Below, piece by piece: positions 1 to 5,744 of a stretch of DNA of 6,781 bases (positions within the stretch are counted from its first letter, which is position 1; each line of letters opens with the position of its first letter). The notes beneath the pieces are model-generated. The model saw only the letters and a program-made list of their open reading frames with translations. It was not told where the DNA came from and did not search any database. Location of the stretch: positions 1-6,781 of the forward strand of contig JAIVGT010000237.1 in NCBI GenBank assembly GCA_020201485.1, written 5' to 3'. The position numbers were made by a program, and so were the translations under genes. Source of the DNA: Halobacteriales archaeon. GTDB taxonomy: Archaea; Thermoplasmatota; SW-10-69-26; JACQPN01; JAIVGT01.

Positions 1-1419
1 GGCGTGCACCGTGACGCCCTCCACCCGGAACCAGGGCAGGCGCAGGCTGGCCGGCGTGCTGTACCCGCCGACGTCGCGGTGCTCCTCGCTCAGGCCCGTG
101 GTGTGCTTCAGCCAGTCGCGCATGCTGCCGCTGACCATGACGCTCTTCGCCGGCCCTTTGAGCTCGCCCTTCTCCACGAGGAACAGCATGGCGCTGTTGA
201 CGTGGAACTCGCCCGTGACCACGTTCGCCGTGTGCGCGCCGATGACGTCGTGCAGCAGCAGGCCCCGCTTCGTCTCGGCGATGAGCTCGTCGAGCGGCTG
301 GCGCGGGCCGTCGACGACGAAGTTCATGCCGGTGGCGCGGGGCTGGGCGGTGAAGCCGCGCTCGCCCTCGCCCCGGTCCGCGCGCGCCGCGCTCGCCGTG
401 GGCTGGGCCTGGGCCCGCTTCGCGCTGCGCAGGTCGTGCAGCGTGCCCACGAGCTTGCCCCGCTCGATGAGCGGCGTGCGGCGCGTGGGCAGGCCCTCGT
501 CGTCGCGCTGCGACGTGCCCAGGCCGCCGGGCAGCGTGCCGTCGTCGTACAGGCCCAGCTCCTTCCAGGCCACCTGCTTGCCCTGCTGGCCGAGGAACGG
601 GCTCTCCTTGCGCTCCAGGTTCTCCCCCATCAGGCCGCGCAGGCAGCAGAACTCGAGCAGCTCCTGCAGCGCATCCGGCTTCAGCAGCAGCGTGTAGTCC
701 TTGCTCGCGACCGGCTTGGGCCGCGCCAGGTCCACGGCGAGCTGCGCCGCGCGCCGGCCGATGCCCTCCAGGTCGAGCGCGTCGCGCCGCGCGCTCATGT
801 GGTCGTGGCCCGTGCTCAGGGCCGCGCCCTTGAGAACGCAGCTCGCGCTCGCGCCCATGCTCGCGCTCCGCTCCTCATGGCGCAAGCCGCGGCTGTTCGC
901 CAGGGCCCAGACCTCGGCCCCCGCGCCCAGCCCCCCGCCGCTCACCTCGATGGCCGGCTCCACGTCGCGCGCCGCTTGCAGCACGAGCTGCGCGCGGTCC
1001 GCCAGCTCCTCCGGGCCGAGGGCGAGGATGCGCGCGTCCAGCGCCTCCCCCGCAGGGCAAGGCTGGGGCTCGGGGAAGCGCAGCGCCTCGCGCGGGCCCT
1101 GGGCCGCGACGTGCAGCGCCGCTTCGATGGCCCGCCGCGCCTTGCTCGTCTCCACCGCGTAGCCGAAGCCGGCCCTGCCCTGCCGGAGGACGCGCACGCC
1201 CAGGCCGAAGTCGCCGCCGCTCGTCGCGCCCTCGACCATGCTCCGCTCCAGGTCCACGCCCAGGCTGCGCGACTCCTGCACGAACACCTCGGCCTCGTCC
1301 GCGCCCGCGCTGCGCGCCAGCTCCAGCACGCGCTCTGCCAGCGCCAGCAGCATGCCCGGCTCGCGCAGCGCCAGGGGATCGGCCAGCGCCAGCGTGGCCC
1401 GCGCTCCGCGCTCGCCCAT
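1..1419 (-). CDS. tldE: TldE/PmbA-family protein, non-catalytic partner of TldD (C-terminus cut by window edge)
   Basis: Reverse-strand frame open from the ATG at 1419 to the window edge, 473 residues. It is nearly full length for the family (about 450), so probably only a few residues are missing. Seen: an N-terminal segment reading LALAERVLELA..GADEAEVFVQ (about residues 24-48), a central SPFLGQQGK..AWKELGLYDDGTLPGGLGT-type stretch (about 273-302), an EGLPTRRTPLIERGKLVGTLHD segment (about 308-329), and a C-terminal TGEFHVNSAMLFLVEKGEL..VMVSGSMRDWL region (about 402-437). These are typical of the TldD/PmbA superfamily. There is no HExxxH, as expected for the subunit that lacks the metal site. 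The ATG directly follows the tldD TGA, and GGGGGTG, which can pair with the 16S 3' end, lies 5 bases upstream and supports this start. ATG 1353 (residue 23) is an alternative that better matches typical PmbA N-termini. In characterised systems TldE forms a heterodimer with TldD that degrades peptides and matures some modified peptides. Confidence 0.9.
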   Translation of the reverse strand, partial: MGERGARATLALADPLALREPGMLLALAERVLELARSAGADEAEVFVQESRSLGVDLERSMVEGATSGGDFGLGVRVLRQGRAGFGYAVETSKARRAIEAALHVAAQGPREALRFPEPQPCPAGEALDARILALGPEELADRAQLVLQAARDVEPAIEVSGGGLGAGAEVWALANSRGLRHEERSASMGASASCVLKGAALSTGHDHMSARRDALDLEGIGRRAAQLAVDLARPKPVASKDYTLLLKPDALQELLEFCCLRGLMGENLERKESPFLGQQGKQVAWKELGLYDDGTLPGGLGTSQRDDEGLPTRRTPLIERGKLVGTLHDLRSAKRAQAQPTASAARADRGEGERGFTAQPRATGMNFVVDGPRQPLDELIAETKRGLLLHDVIGAHTANVVTGEFHVNSAMLFLVEKGELKGPAKSVMVSGSMRDWLKHTTGLSEEHRDVGGYSTPASLRLPWFRVEGVTVHA

Positions 1420-2796
1420 TCAGCCACCCCCGACGACGCAGTCCTTGATGCGGAAGTGCGGCCCGCCGTCGCCCACCGGCACCCACTGGCCCTTGCCGCA
1501 GAAGCCGGGCTGCGCCAGGCGGAAGTCCTTGCCGAGCGCGTCCACGCGCTTCAAGGTGGTGAGGATGCTGCCGCTCAGGCTGACGTCGCGCAGGGGCTGC
1601 GTGACCTCGCCCTTCTCCACGAGGAAGGCTTCCTGGGCGCTGAAGTGGAACGTGCCGCGCGCCGTGTCCACCTGGCCGCCGCGCGTGCCCTTCACGTACA
1701 CGCCGCGCTTCATGCCCTCGACCATCTCCTCGAACGTCCAGTCGCCGCCCAGGAGGAGCGTGTTGCTCATGCGCACCAGCGGCCGGTGCGCGTAGCTCTC
1801 CGCGCGCGCCGCGCCGTTCGGCTTCATGCCGAGGCGCGCCGCCGTCTCGCGCGAGTGCAGGAAGCCCTTGAGCACGCCCTTCTCCACCAGCACGCGGCGC
1901 TTCGCCGGCACGCCCTCGTCGTCGAAGGGGAAGTGGCCGAAGCTGCCGGCGATGGTCGGGTCGTCGACGATGCTGACCATGGGGTTGCCGAGCTGCTCGC
2001 CCATGCGCCCGGCGAGCAGGCTGTCGCCGCTCACCACGAGGTCCGCCTCGCACGCATGCCCCATGGCCTCGTGCGCGAACACGCCCGCCAGGTCCGGGTC
2101 CACGAGGACGGGCATCCGGCCGCCTTTCGGGGCCCTGGCCCCGGCCAGGCGGTGCGCCGCCTCGCAGCTCTCCTTCGCCAGTTCCTCCGGCACGCCGTGC
2201 GCGAACAGCTCGAAGCCGGTCGTGCCCCCGAGGCGCGCGCGGTAGGTGGCGCGCCGCCCCTTCGCCTCCGCGGTGAAGTTCAGGATGAGGATGACGCGGG
2301 GCACGCGCACCTGCAAGGCATGGCCATCGGTGCTGAGGAAGCGCGTCTCGACCTCGCTGTCCTCGGTCGCGACGGTGCGGCTGACGAGCTTCGCGCCCCT
2401 CGGGATGCGGTCCAGGTCCTCCAGCCAGGCGACGCGCTCCTCCAGGCTGCGCCGGCCGGGCGGGCGCTTCGCCGGGACGCGGAAGTTCCCGCTCGCCGGC
2501 TTCAGGTTGGCCAGCGCCACGCGTTCCTTGGCGTGCTTCGCCACCGTCCGCCCGGCGCGCACCGCGGCCTCGGCGCAGGCGCGCAGCGAGGCGTCGTCGA
2601 GCCGGCTGGTGTGCGCGAAGCCCCACGCGCCATCGACGAGGACGCGGATGCCGGCCCCGGCCGTGCTGCCCTGGACGAGCTTCTCCAGCTTGCCGTCGCG
2701 CAACTCGGCGCTGGTGCTGCTGGCGCGCTGCACCCGAACGTCCGCGTAGCCTGCGCCAAGCTCCTGGGCGGCGCGGAGCGCCAGCTCGGGTCGCAT
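1420..2796 (-). CDS. tldD: TldD zinc metalloprotease subunit
   Basis: Encodes 458 residues, a normal length for TldD. Seen: an N-terminal domain beginning ALRAAQELGAGYADVRVQ (about 6-23); an HEAMGH sequence at 242-247 that matches the family HExxxH metal-binding and catalytic motif, inside LVDPDLAGVFAHEAMGHACE; the downstream stretch GNPMVSIVDDP (270-280); and a C-terminal GFCGKGQWVPVGDGGPHFRI (431-450). Cys433 in that last stretch is the expected third metal ligand, and GG follows at 456-457. All key residues are present, so this should be an active cytoplasmic peptidase with TldE. In Escherichia coli the pair removes the microcin B17 leader and degrades CcdA; the native substrate here cannot be told. 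The ATG at 2796 is preferred because it matches the family N-terminus. The stop TGA is immediately followed by the tldE ATG, so the two are surely co-transcribed and probably translationally coupled. The preceding gene ends only 54 bases upstream on the same strand. Confidence 0.95.
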   Translation of the reverse strand: MRPELALRAAQELGAGYADVRVQRASSTSAELRDGKLEKLVQGSTAGAGIRVLVDGAWGFAHTSRLDDASLRACAEAAVRAGRTVAKHAKERVALANLKPASGNFRVPAKRPPGRRSLEERVAWLEDLDRIPRGAKLVSRTVATEDSEVETRFLSTDGHALQVRVPRVILILNFTAEAKGRRATYRARLGGTTGFELFAHGVPEELAKESCEAAHRLAGARAPKGGRMPVLVDPDLAGVFAHEAMGHACEADLVVSGDSLLAGRMGEQLGNPMVSIVDDPTIAGSFGHFPFDDEGVPAKRRVLVEKGVLKGFLHSRETAARLGMKPNGAARAESYAHRPLVRMSNTLLLGGDWTFEEMVEGMKRGVYVKGTRGGQVDTARGTFHFSAQEAFLVEKGEVTQPLRDVSLSGSILTTLKRVDALGKDFRLAQPGFCGKGQWVPVGDGGPHFRIKDCVVGGG

Positions 2797-2816
2797 GCGG
2801 CCAGCAACGCCAGCCA

Positions 2817-2828
2817 GGGGAAAAGGCT
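2817..2828 (-). promoter_or_regulatory. Possible weak TATA-like element upstream of tldD
   Basis: On the minus strand the only AT-containing island in the 54-base gap before tldD is CCTTTTCCCC, with the four T at 2824-2821. Its centre lies about 26 bases before the tldD ATG, the distance expected for an archaeal promoter giving a leaderless transcript. The match to a TATA box is poor. The T-run could equally be a transcription-termination tract for the gene ending at 2851, or have no role if the three minus-strand genes form one operon. Confidence 0.2.
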
Positions 2829-2850
2829 TCGCGAGGCTACGTCGGGATCG

Positions 2851-3516
2851 TCACGCCGCGGCCCGCCACTCGTTCGCGTCGGGGATGCTGGCTTCCTGCT
2901 GGGCGAGCTGGGCCTGCGTCAGGTCCCCGTAGGTCATGAGGATCTTGTCCTGCTCGCGCGGGACGTAGCTCGTATAGTCCGCGCCGGCCAGGGTGCTGAT
3001 GTTCACGAACGGACCGCGCGTCGTGCCCGTGACCTTGCTCACGAGGAAGTGCCAGGTGGCGTTGCCCTGGTCCGCGAAACGCTGCCCATGGTGCCCATCC
3101 TTGCTGTCGAACGTGATGTCGCCCGGCGTGATCTTCATGCCGTACTGCTCGAAGATGCGCTTCACGGTCCAGTCGGGGTTGCCGCCGACGTACGACCCTT
3201 CGATGTGCAGCACGTCGCTGGCGTCGCCCTCCGCGCCTTGCGCGTGCATGTGGACCACGTCCTGGAAGCCGGAGGCGAAGTCGTAGTCCAGGGAGCGGAA
3301 GCTCAGCTCCTGGCCGTCCGCGTACCAGGCGAAGGCGGCGTGCTCGTGGACGAACTTCTTGGGCGGGGGCTGGTGGGTGGCAGCCCAGTAGACGCCGATG
3401 ATGACGAGCGCGGCGACGACGATCACCGGGGCATAGCGTGCCAGCTGCTTCGGCATGCCCTTCCTTTTCTCTTGCCGGGCGCGCTCGGCGCGGCGGGCGC
3501 GGATGTCGTCGGCCAT
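2851..3516 (-). CDS. Single-pass membrane protein with His-rich extracytoplasmic domain, function unknown
   Basis: Encodes 221 residues. Seen: a strongly basic cytoplasmic N-terminus (1-29, rich in Arg and Lys); one hydrophobic segment APVIVVAALVIIGVYWAAT (about 29-47); and then a soluble domain, external by the positive-inside rule. This domain carries HEHA (57-60), HMHA (89-92), LHIEG (103-107) and a GHHG pair (141-144), and ends with a KILMTYGD strand (191-198) and a short Ala/Gln-rich tail. The order HEHA, then DGQELSF, then HxHA, then DVLHIEG resembles membrane-anchored proteins of unknown function that I associate mainly with archaea; this is recalled, not searched. The paired His-x-His motifs suggest metal binding, but no metal or reaction can be assigned. 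ATG 3516 is favoured over Met21 because a TATA-like box lies about 30 bases upstream and because the basic N-terminus is then kept. It may be co-transcribed with tldD-tldE, which follow after 54 bases. Confidence 0.85.
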   Translation of the reverse strand: MADDIRARRAERARQEKRKGMPKQLARYAPVIVVAALVIIGVYWAATHQPPPKKFVHEHAAFAWYADGQELSFRSLDYDFASGFQDVVHMHAQGAEGDASDVLHIEGSYVGGNPDWTVKRIFEQYGMKITPGDITFDSKDGHHGQRFADQGNATWHFLVSKVTGTTRGPFVNISTLAGADYTSYVPREQDKILMTYGDLTQAQLAQQEASIPDANEWRAAA

Positions 3517-3542
3517 GCGGCTCGGCCCGGCATGCGTGCTCC

Positions 3543-3550
3543 GATATATG
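3543..3550 (-). promoter_or_regulatory. TATA-like promoter box for the His-rich membrane protein gene
   Basis: The minus strand reads CATATATC here, an AT island in very GC-rich surroundings. Its centre is about 30 bases upstream of the ATG at 3516, which predicts transcription starting at or within a few bases of the start codon. No Shine-Dalgarno sequence precedes that ATG, which fits a leaderless archaeal mRNA. The assignment rests on spacing and composition only. Confidence 0.5.
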
Positions 3551-3594
3551 AGCCCTTACCGGGGCCCGGAACGCACGCCGCGGCTTTCAGCACA

Positions 3595-3602
3595 TTTTTA
3601 TT
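3595..3602 (+). promoter_or_regulatory. TATA-like promoter box for the RAM-domain gene
   Basis: TTTTTATT is the most T-rich stretch in the window. Its centre is about 35 bases upstream of the plus-strand ATG at 3633, which predicts a leader of about 5-10 bases. With the minus-strand box at 3543-3550 it makes this 116-base gap a divergent promoter region. A T-run of this kind could also act as a terminator, but no plus-strand gene ends here. Confidence 0.45.
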
Positions 3603-3632
3603 CCTCAACTGGAATCGTCACGGCTCGCCGGG

Positions 3633-3890
3633 ATGCACATGGGCAGCTGCTTCGTCCTCCTCACCGCCTCGCCGGGCGCGACGCGCGACCTCCTCGACCG
3701 GCTCGCCAGCGTGCCCGGCATCATCGCCCGCCAGCACCTCTTCGGCGAGCAGATCGCGCTGCAGCTGGACGAGGCGCAGCTGGCCGAGGCGCAGCGGCTC
3801 GCCAGCCTGTCCGGTGTGCGCGAGGCCCGCGTCTACCACGACCACGACGCCTTCATCGTGCGACCGGCCAGGCCGAGCCCGAACACGTAG
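3633..3890 (+). CDS. Stand-alone Lrp/AsnC ligand-binding (RAM) domain protein
   Basis: Encodes 85 residues. The pattern fits the beta-alpha-beta-beta-alpha-beta fold of the Lrp/AsnC effector domain: strand CFVLLTA (6-12), PGATRDLLDRLASV helix (14-27), PGIIARQHLFGEQIALQLD strands (28-46), AQLAEAQRLASLSG helix (48-61), and GVREARVYHDHDAFIVRP (61-78), the usual place of the final gipGV-R-t.t..v segment. There is no N-terminal helix-turn-helix, so the protein cannot bind DNA as full-length Lrp does. Stand-alone RAM proteins are common in archaea, where they form rings of dimers and bind amino acids or similar small molecules, or associate with full-length Lrp regulators. The start is ATG 3633 or the second in-frame ATG at 3639; neither has a clear Shine-Dalgarno site. 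The stop codon is TAG. The gene is divergent from the His-rich membrane protein gene and convergent with the RTX gene. The assignment is by fold pattern, not by a strong sequence signature. Confidence 0.72.
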   Translation: MHMGSCFVLLTASPGATRDLLDRLASVPGIIARQHLFGEQIALQLDEAQLAEAQRLASLSGVREARVYHDHDAFIVRPARPSPNT

Positions 3891-3923
3891 CGCCACGCGC
3901 GCCGGTGGATCGCGAGGCAACCA

Positions 3924-3954
3924 GGGGGCCGCGCGGCACGCGCCGGCGGCCCTC
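3924..3954. terminator. GC-rich hairpin between convergent genes, possible bidirectional terminator
   Basis: In the 78-base gap between the RAM gene stop (3890) and the RTX gene stop (3969), GGGCCGC at 3926-3932 pairs with GCGGCCC at 3946-3952. An inner CGGC/GCCG stem (3934-3937 with 3942-3945) closes on an ACGC loop, with one bulged G. One more G-C pair and a G-T wobble extend the base. No T-tract follows on either strand, so it is not a classical intrinsic terminator. In so GC-rich a region such a stem can arise by chance. Confidence 0.25.
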
Positions 3955-3968
3955 GGCATCGGCGAGGC

Positions 3969-5126
3969 TTACGGGACCGTCGCCGTCGTCTCGCAATCGC
4001 CCGCGGCGCTGTCGAGCAGGCCGAGGCCGCCCGCGGCGGAGTCGGTGCCCGCGCCGCAGACCATGGTGTCGTCGCCGACCTCGCCGTACGCGCGGTCGTT
4101 GCCGTTCTGGCCGAGCAGCGAGTCGTCCCCGGTGCCGCCCCAGAGGTTGTCGGCGCCCTCGCCGCCGAGGATGGTGTCGTCGTCCTCGTCGCCGAACAGG
4201 ATGTCCGCGCCGCTCGAGCCGGTCCCGAGCGACTCAACGTTCGCGAGGCTGTCGCCGAAGATGGTGTCGCTGCCGCCATCGCCGTGGACGGTGTTCATGG
4301 ACAGCTTGCCCGCGTCGACGCCAGAGCCGCCGTCCAGGACCGCGCCGAACGCGACGTCGTCGCCGTTGCCGCTGTTGACGACGTTGTGGGCGGCGTTGAG
4401 CACGTCGTCGCCGTTCCCGCCGGCCAGGTCGTCGCCGTACAGGGTATCGGCGCCCGTCGTCCCTGCGACGAGGTCCGAGGCCGCGGTCAGCAGGTCGTTG
4501 CCGTCGTTGCCCGCCAGCACATCCCCGAAGGCGATGTCGCCCCCCGACCCGCAATCGATGGTGTCCGCGCCCGCCGCCAGGGTGTCGTCCCCCGGCCCGC
4601 CGGCGAGGTAGTCGCCGTACACGACATCGCCGCCCGAGCCGGTCGTGATGCCGTCCTTGCCCCCGGTCAGGGCGTCATTCTCGGTGCCGCTGTCGAGGTA
4701 GTCTCCGTACACCACGCCGGCCGCGCCGGTCGACGCGATGACGTCGTCGCCGCCCTTCTGCGTGTCGACGTCGGCGCCCCCTTGGATGAGGTCGCCGTAC
4801 ACGACGCCCGCGCCGCGGTTCACGATGACGTCCTTGCCGCCGGCCTCCTTGTCCGCGCCGGCGTTGCTGTCGAGGTAGTCGCCGTAGATGACGTTGCTGC
4901 CCACGCCGCAGTCGATGCGGTCATCGCCGCCGGTGAGCGTGTCCGGGTCGGTGCCGGTGAGGATGTAGTCGCCGTACACGACGTCGCCGCCCTCGCCGCA
5001 GTCGATGGTGTCGCTGCCGCCCTTGGCCACGTCGATGTTGGGGTCGGAGCTGCCGTCGAAGTAGTCGCCGTAGATGACGCTCGTGCCCTCGGCAGCCGTG
5101 ATGGCGTCGCGTCCACCCGTGAACAT
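3969..5126 (-). CDS. RTX-type repeat protein, C-terminal part downstream of the amber codon
   Basis: Encodes 385 residues if counted from the first ATG after the TAG (5126). The frame is already coding at 5156, and this ATG lies inside a repeat with no signal peptide or visible promoter, so independent translation is unlikely. Content: the rest of the long repeat array, with units opening VIYGDY, VVYGDY, VVYGDL, IAFGDV, TLYGDD and VAFGAV; then GSSGAD and a run of short nonapeptides (DDDTILGGEGADNLWGGTG and following); and a tail with two Cys, TMVC and GDC, ending in ATVP. There is no membrane anchor, LPXTG or PGF-type sorting motif at the C-terminus. Automated annotation would probably list this as a separate calcium-binding protein. 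I read it as the distal part of the gene starting at 5714. Confidence 0.6.
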   Translation of the reverse strand: MFTGGRDAITAAEGTSVIYGDYFDGSSDPNIDVAKGGSDTIDCGEGGDVVYGDYILTGTDPDTLTGGDDRIDCGVGSNVIYGDYLDSNAGADKEAGGKDVIVNRGAGVVYGDLIQGGADVDTQKGGDDVIASTGAAGVVYGDYLDSGTENDALTGGKDGITTGSGGDVVYGDYLAGGPGDDTLAAGADTIDCGSGGDIAFGDVLAGNDGNDLLTAASDLVAGTTGADTLYGDDLAGGNGDDVLNAAHNVVNSGNGDDVAFGAVLDGGSGVDAGKLSMNTVHGDGGSDTIFGDSLANVESLGTGSSGADILFGDEDDDTILGGEGADNLWGGTGDDSLLGQNGNDRAYGEVGDDTMVCGAGTDSAAGGLGLLDSAAGDCETTATVP

Positions 5127-5444
5127 CGCGCGGTCGCCGGAGGTGACGTACTCACCCTAGATCAGGTCGGCATCCGTGCCCGGGCCGCCGATGAGGGTGT
5201 CGTCCCCCCCGGTGAAGCTGAGGTGCGCCCCGCTCACCACGGAGTACTCGCCGTACAGCGCGTCCGCCCCGGCGCTGCCGTCGATGACGTCCGCCGCCCC
5301 GCGGATGGTGACGGCGAGGTCGAACGCGCTGCCCAGCCAGAACTCGCCGTAGATGGCGTCGTCGCCGTTGTTGCCGATGAGCGTGTCGGAGAAGCCGGCG
5401 AAGGAGCCGGCGGTCGAGAGGAGGGCGTCGTCGCCGTAGATGAG
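4266..5444 (-). repeat. Tandem array of 13 degenerate ~90-bp (30-residue) repeats inside the first RTX gene
   Basis: Units start at 5444, 5357, 5261, 5165, 5078, 4982, 4892, 4805, 4715, 4625, 4535, 4445 and 4355 (minus strand). They encode 29-32 residues each, and the last six are exactly 30. Protein consensus: [VIT]xYG[DE]Y, then LxGGxGxDxLxxG, then xDxIxxGxGxD. At the DNA level the plus strand shows a recurring GTCGCCGTA element at about 90-base spacing (near 4433, 4612, 4792, 4879, 4969 and 5065). The array is purely coding and is embedded in frame. Such near-identical blocks favour copy-number change by slippage or recombination. Confidence 0.85.
5157..5159 (-). other. In-frame amber codon (TAG) at a conserved tyrosine position
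   Basis: The minus strand reads GAC CTG ATC TAG GGT GAG TAC, that is D-L-I-stop-G-E-Y. The matching positions in the other units are LIYGDD, AIYGEF, ALYGEY, VIYGDY and VVYGDY, with Tyr encoded by TAC in the neighbours inspected. One C-to-G change from TAC gives TAG. It would be residue 186 of the read-through product. Confidence 0.8.
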
Positions 5445-5714
5445 GTCGTTGCCATCGCCACCGACGATGTAGTCCTTGCCCGGCCCGCCGCAGATGATGT
5501 CGTCCCCACCCAGGCCGTAGATGATGTCGTCGCCGGCCAAGCCCACGATGGTGTCGGCGCCGGCCGTGCCGGTCAAGGAGTCCGCACCGAGCGTGCCCGT
5601 GATGGTCGGGGCGGCGCACGGGGCGGCGATGGCGCTCGCCGGAGGAGCAAGGAGGATGACGTTCACGCCCACGAGGGCAGCAGCAAGCATCATGACGCGC
5701 ATTCGAGTGGCCAT
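5157..5714 (-). CDS. Secreted RTX-type calcium-binding protein, N-terminal part with signal peptide
   Basis: Encodes 185 residues to the TAG. Seen: a Sec-type signal peptide with basic start MATRMR, hydrophobic core VMMLAAALVGVNVILL (7-22), and PPASA before a probable cleavage near residue 28. Next come canonical nonapeptide repeats of the GGxGxDxLx type (TLGADSLTG, TAGADTIVG, LAGDDIIYG, LGGDDIICG, GPGKDYIVG, GDGND; about 41-90), the family signature of parallel beta-roll Ca2+ sites. Three longer repeats follow (91-183), each opening near IYGD/LYGE. The product should be exported by Sec and fold on external Ca2+. It lacks the C-terminal type I secretion signal of bacterial RTX toxins because it already has a signal peptide. 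The frame extends upstream to ATG 5903, but that stretch is Arg/Pro-rich and would bury the signal peptide, so ATG 5714 is preferred; Met5 is also possible. No Shine-Dalgarno site is visible. Confidence 0.7.
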   Translation of the reverse strand: MATRMRVMMLAAALVGVNVILLAPPASAIAAPCAAPTITGTLGADSLTGTAGADTIVGLAGDDIIYGLGGDDIICGGPGKDYIVGGDGNDLIYGDDALLSTAGSFAGFSDTLIGNNGDDAIYGEFWLGSAFDLAVTIRGAADVIDGSAGADALYGEYSVVSGAHLSFTGGDDTLIGGPGTDADLI

Positions 5715-5744
5715 GGTGTCCAGGCATCGGCAGCGGGTCGGGCG

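Larger units (their letters stand above)
3517..3632. promoter_or_regulatory. Divergent intergenic promoter region
   Basis: This 116-base gap separates the start codons of the His-rich membrane protein gene (minus) and the RAM-domain gene (plus). It holds the two TATA-like boxes described separately, 52 bases apart centre to centre, so the two pre-initiation complexes would lie back to back. No clear inverted repeat that would mark a regulator site was found by eye. Confidence 0.5.
3969..5714 (-). pseudogene. RTX/hemolysin-type Ca2+-binding repeat protein gene, one reading frame interrupted by an in-frame TAG
   Basis: The two open segments 5157-5714 and 3969-5156 lie in the same frame and are separated only by the TAG at 5159-5157. 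Read through, they give 581 residues: signal peptide (about 1-28), canonical RTX nonapeptides (about 38-90), thirteen repeats of about 30 residues (91-483), and a C-terminal module (484-581) shared with the downstream-strand paralog at 5954-6781. Repeat register, codon use and protein pattern continue unbroken across the TAG. I therefore infer one gene with a nonsense change, a sequencing error, or a recoded amber codon, and not two genes. The final stop is TAA. If the TAG is real and read as stop, the secreted product keeps only 185 residues and three full long repeats. Confidence 0.7.

Noticed and set aside
875..2626. A 583-codon minus-strand frame across tldD and tldE
   Set aside because: Same strand but a shifted frame. 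The product is Arg/Gly-rich low complexity, whereas the alternative frame gives intact TldD and TldE motifs.
3888..3890. TAG as a general pyrrolysine codon in this genome
   Set aside because: The RAM gene ends naturally at this TAG, right after a complete domain, and reading through would run into the convergent RTX gene. So TAG works as a stop at least here.
4..4611. A 1535-codon open frame on the plus strand
   Set aside because: It is antisense to tldE, tldD, the membrane protein gene and part of the RTX gene. It is kept open by GC-rich third positions, and its product is low-complexity Ala/Arg/Leu with no domain.
4266..5444. 90-bp periodic repeats as a possible CRISPR array or satellite
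   Set aside because: The units are degenerate, contiguous without spacers, multiples of three long, and encode a coherent repeat protein.
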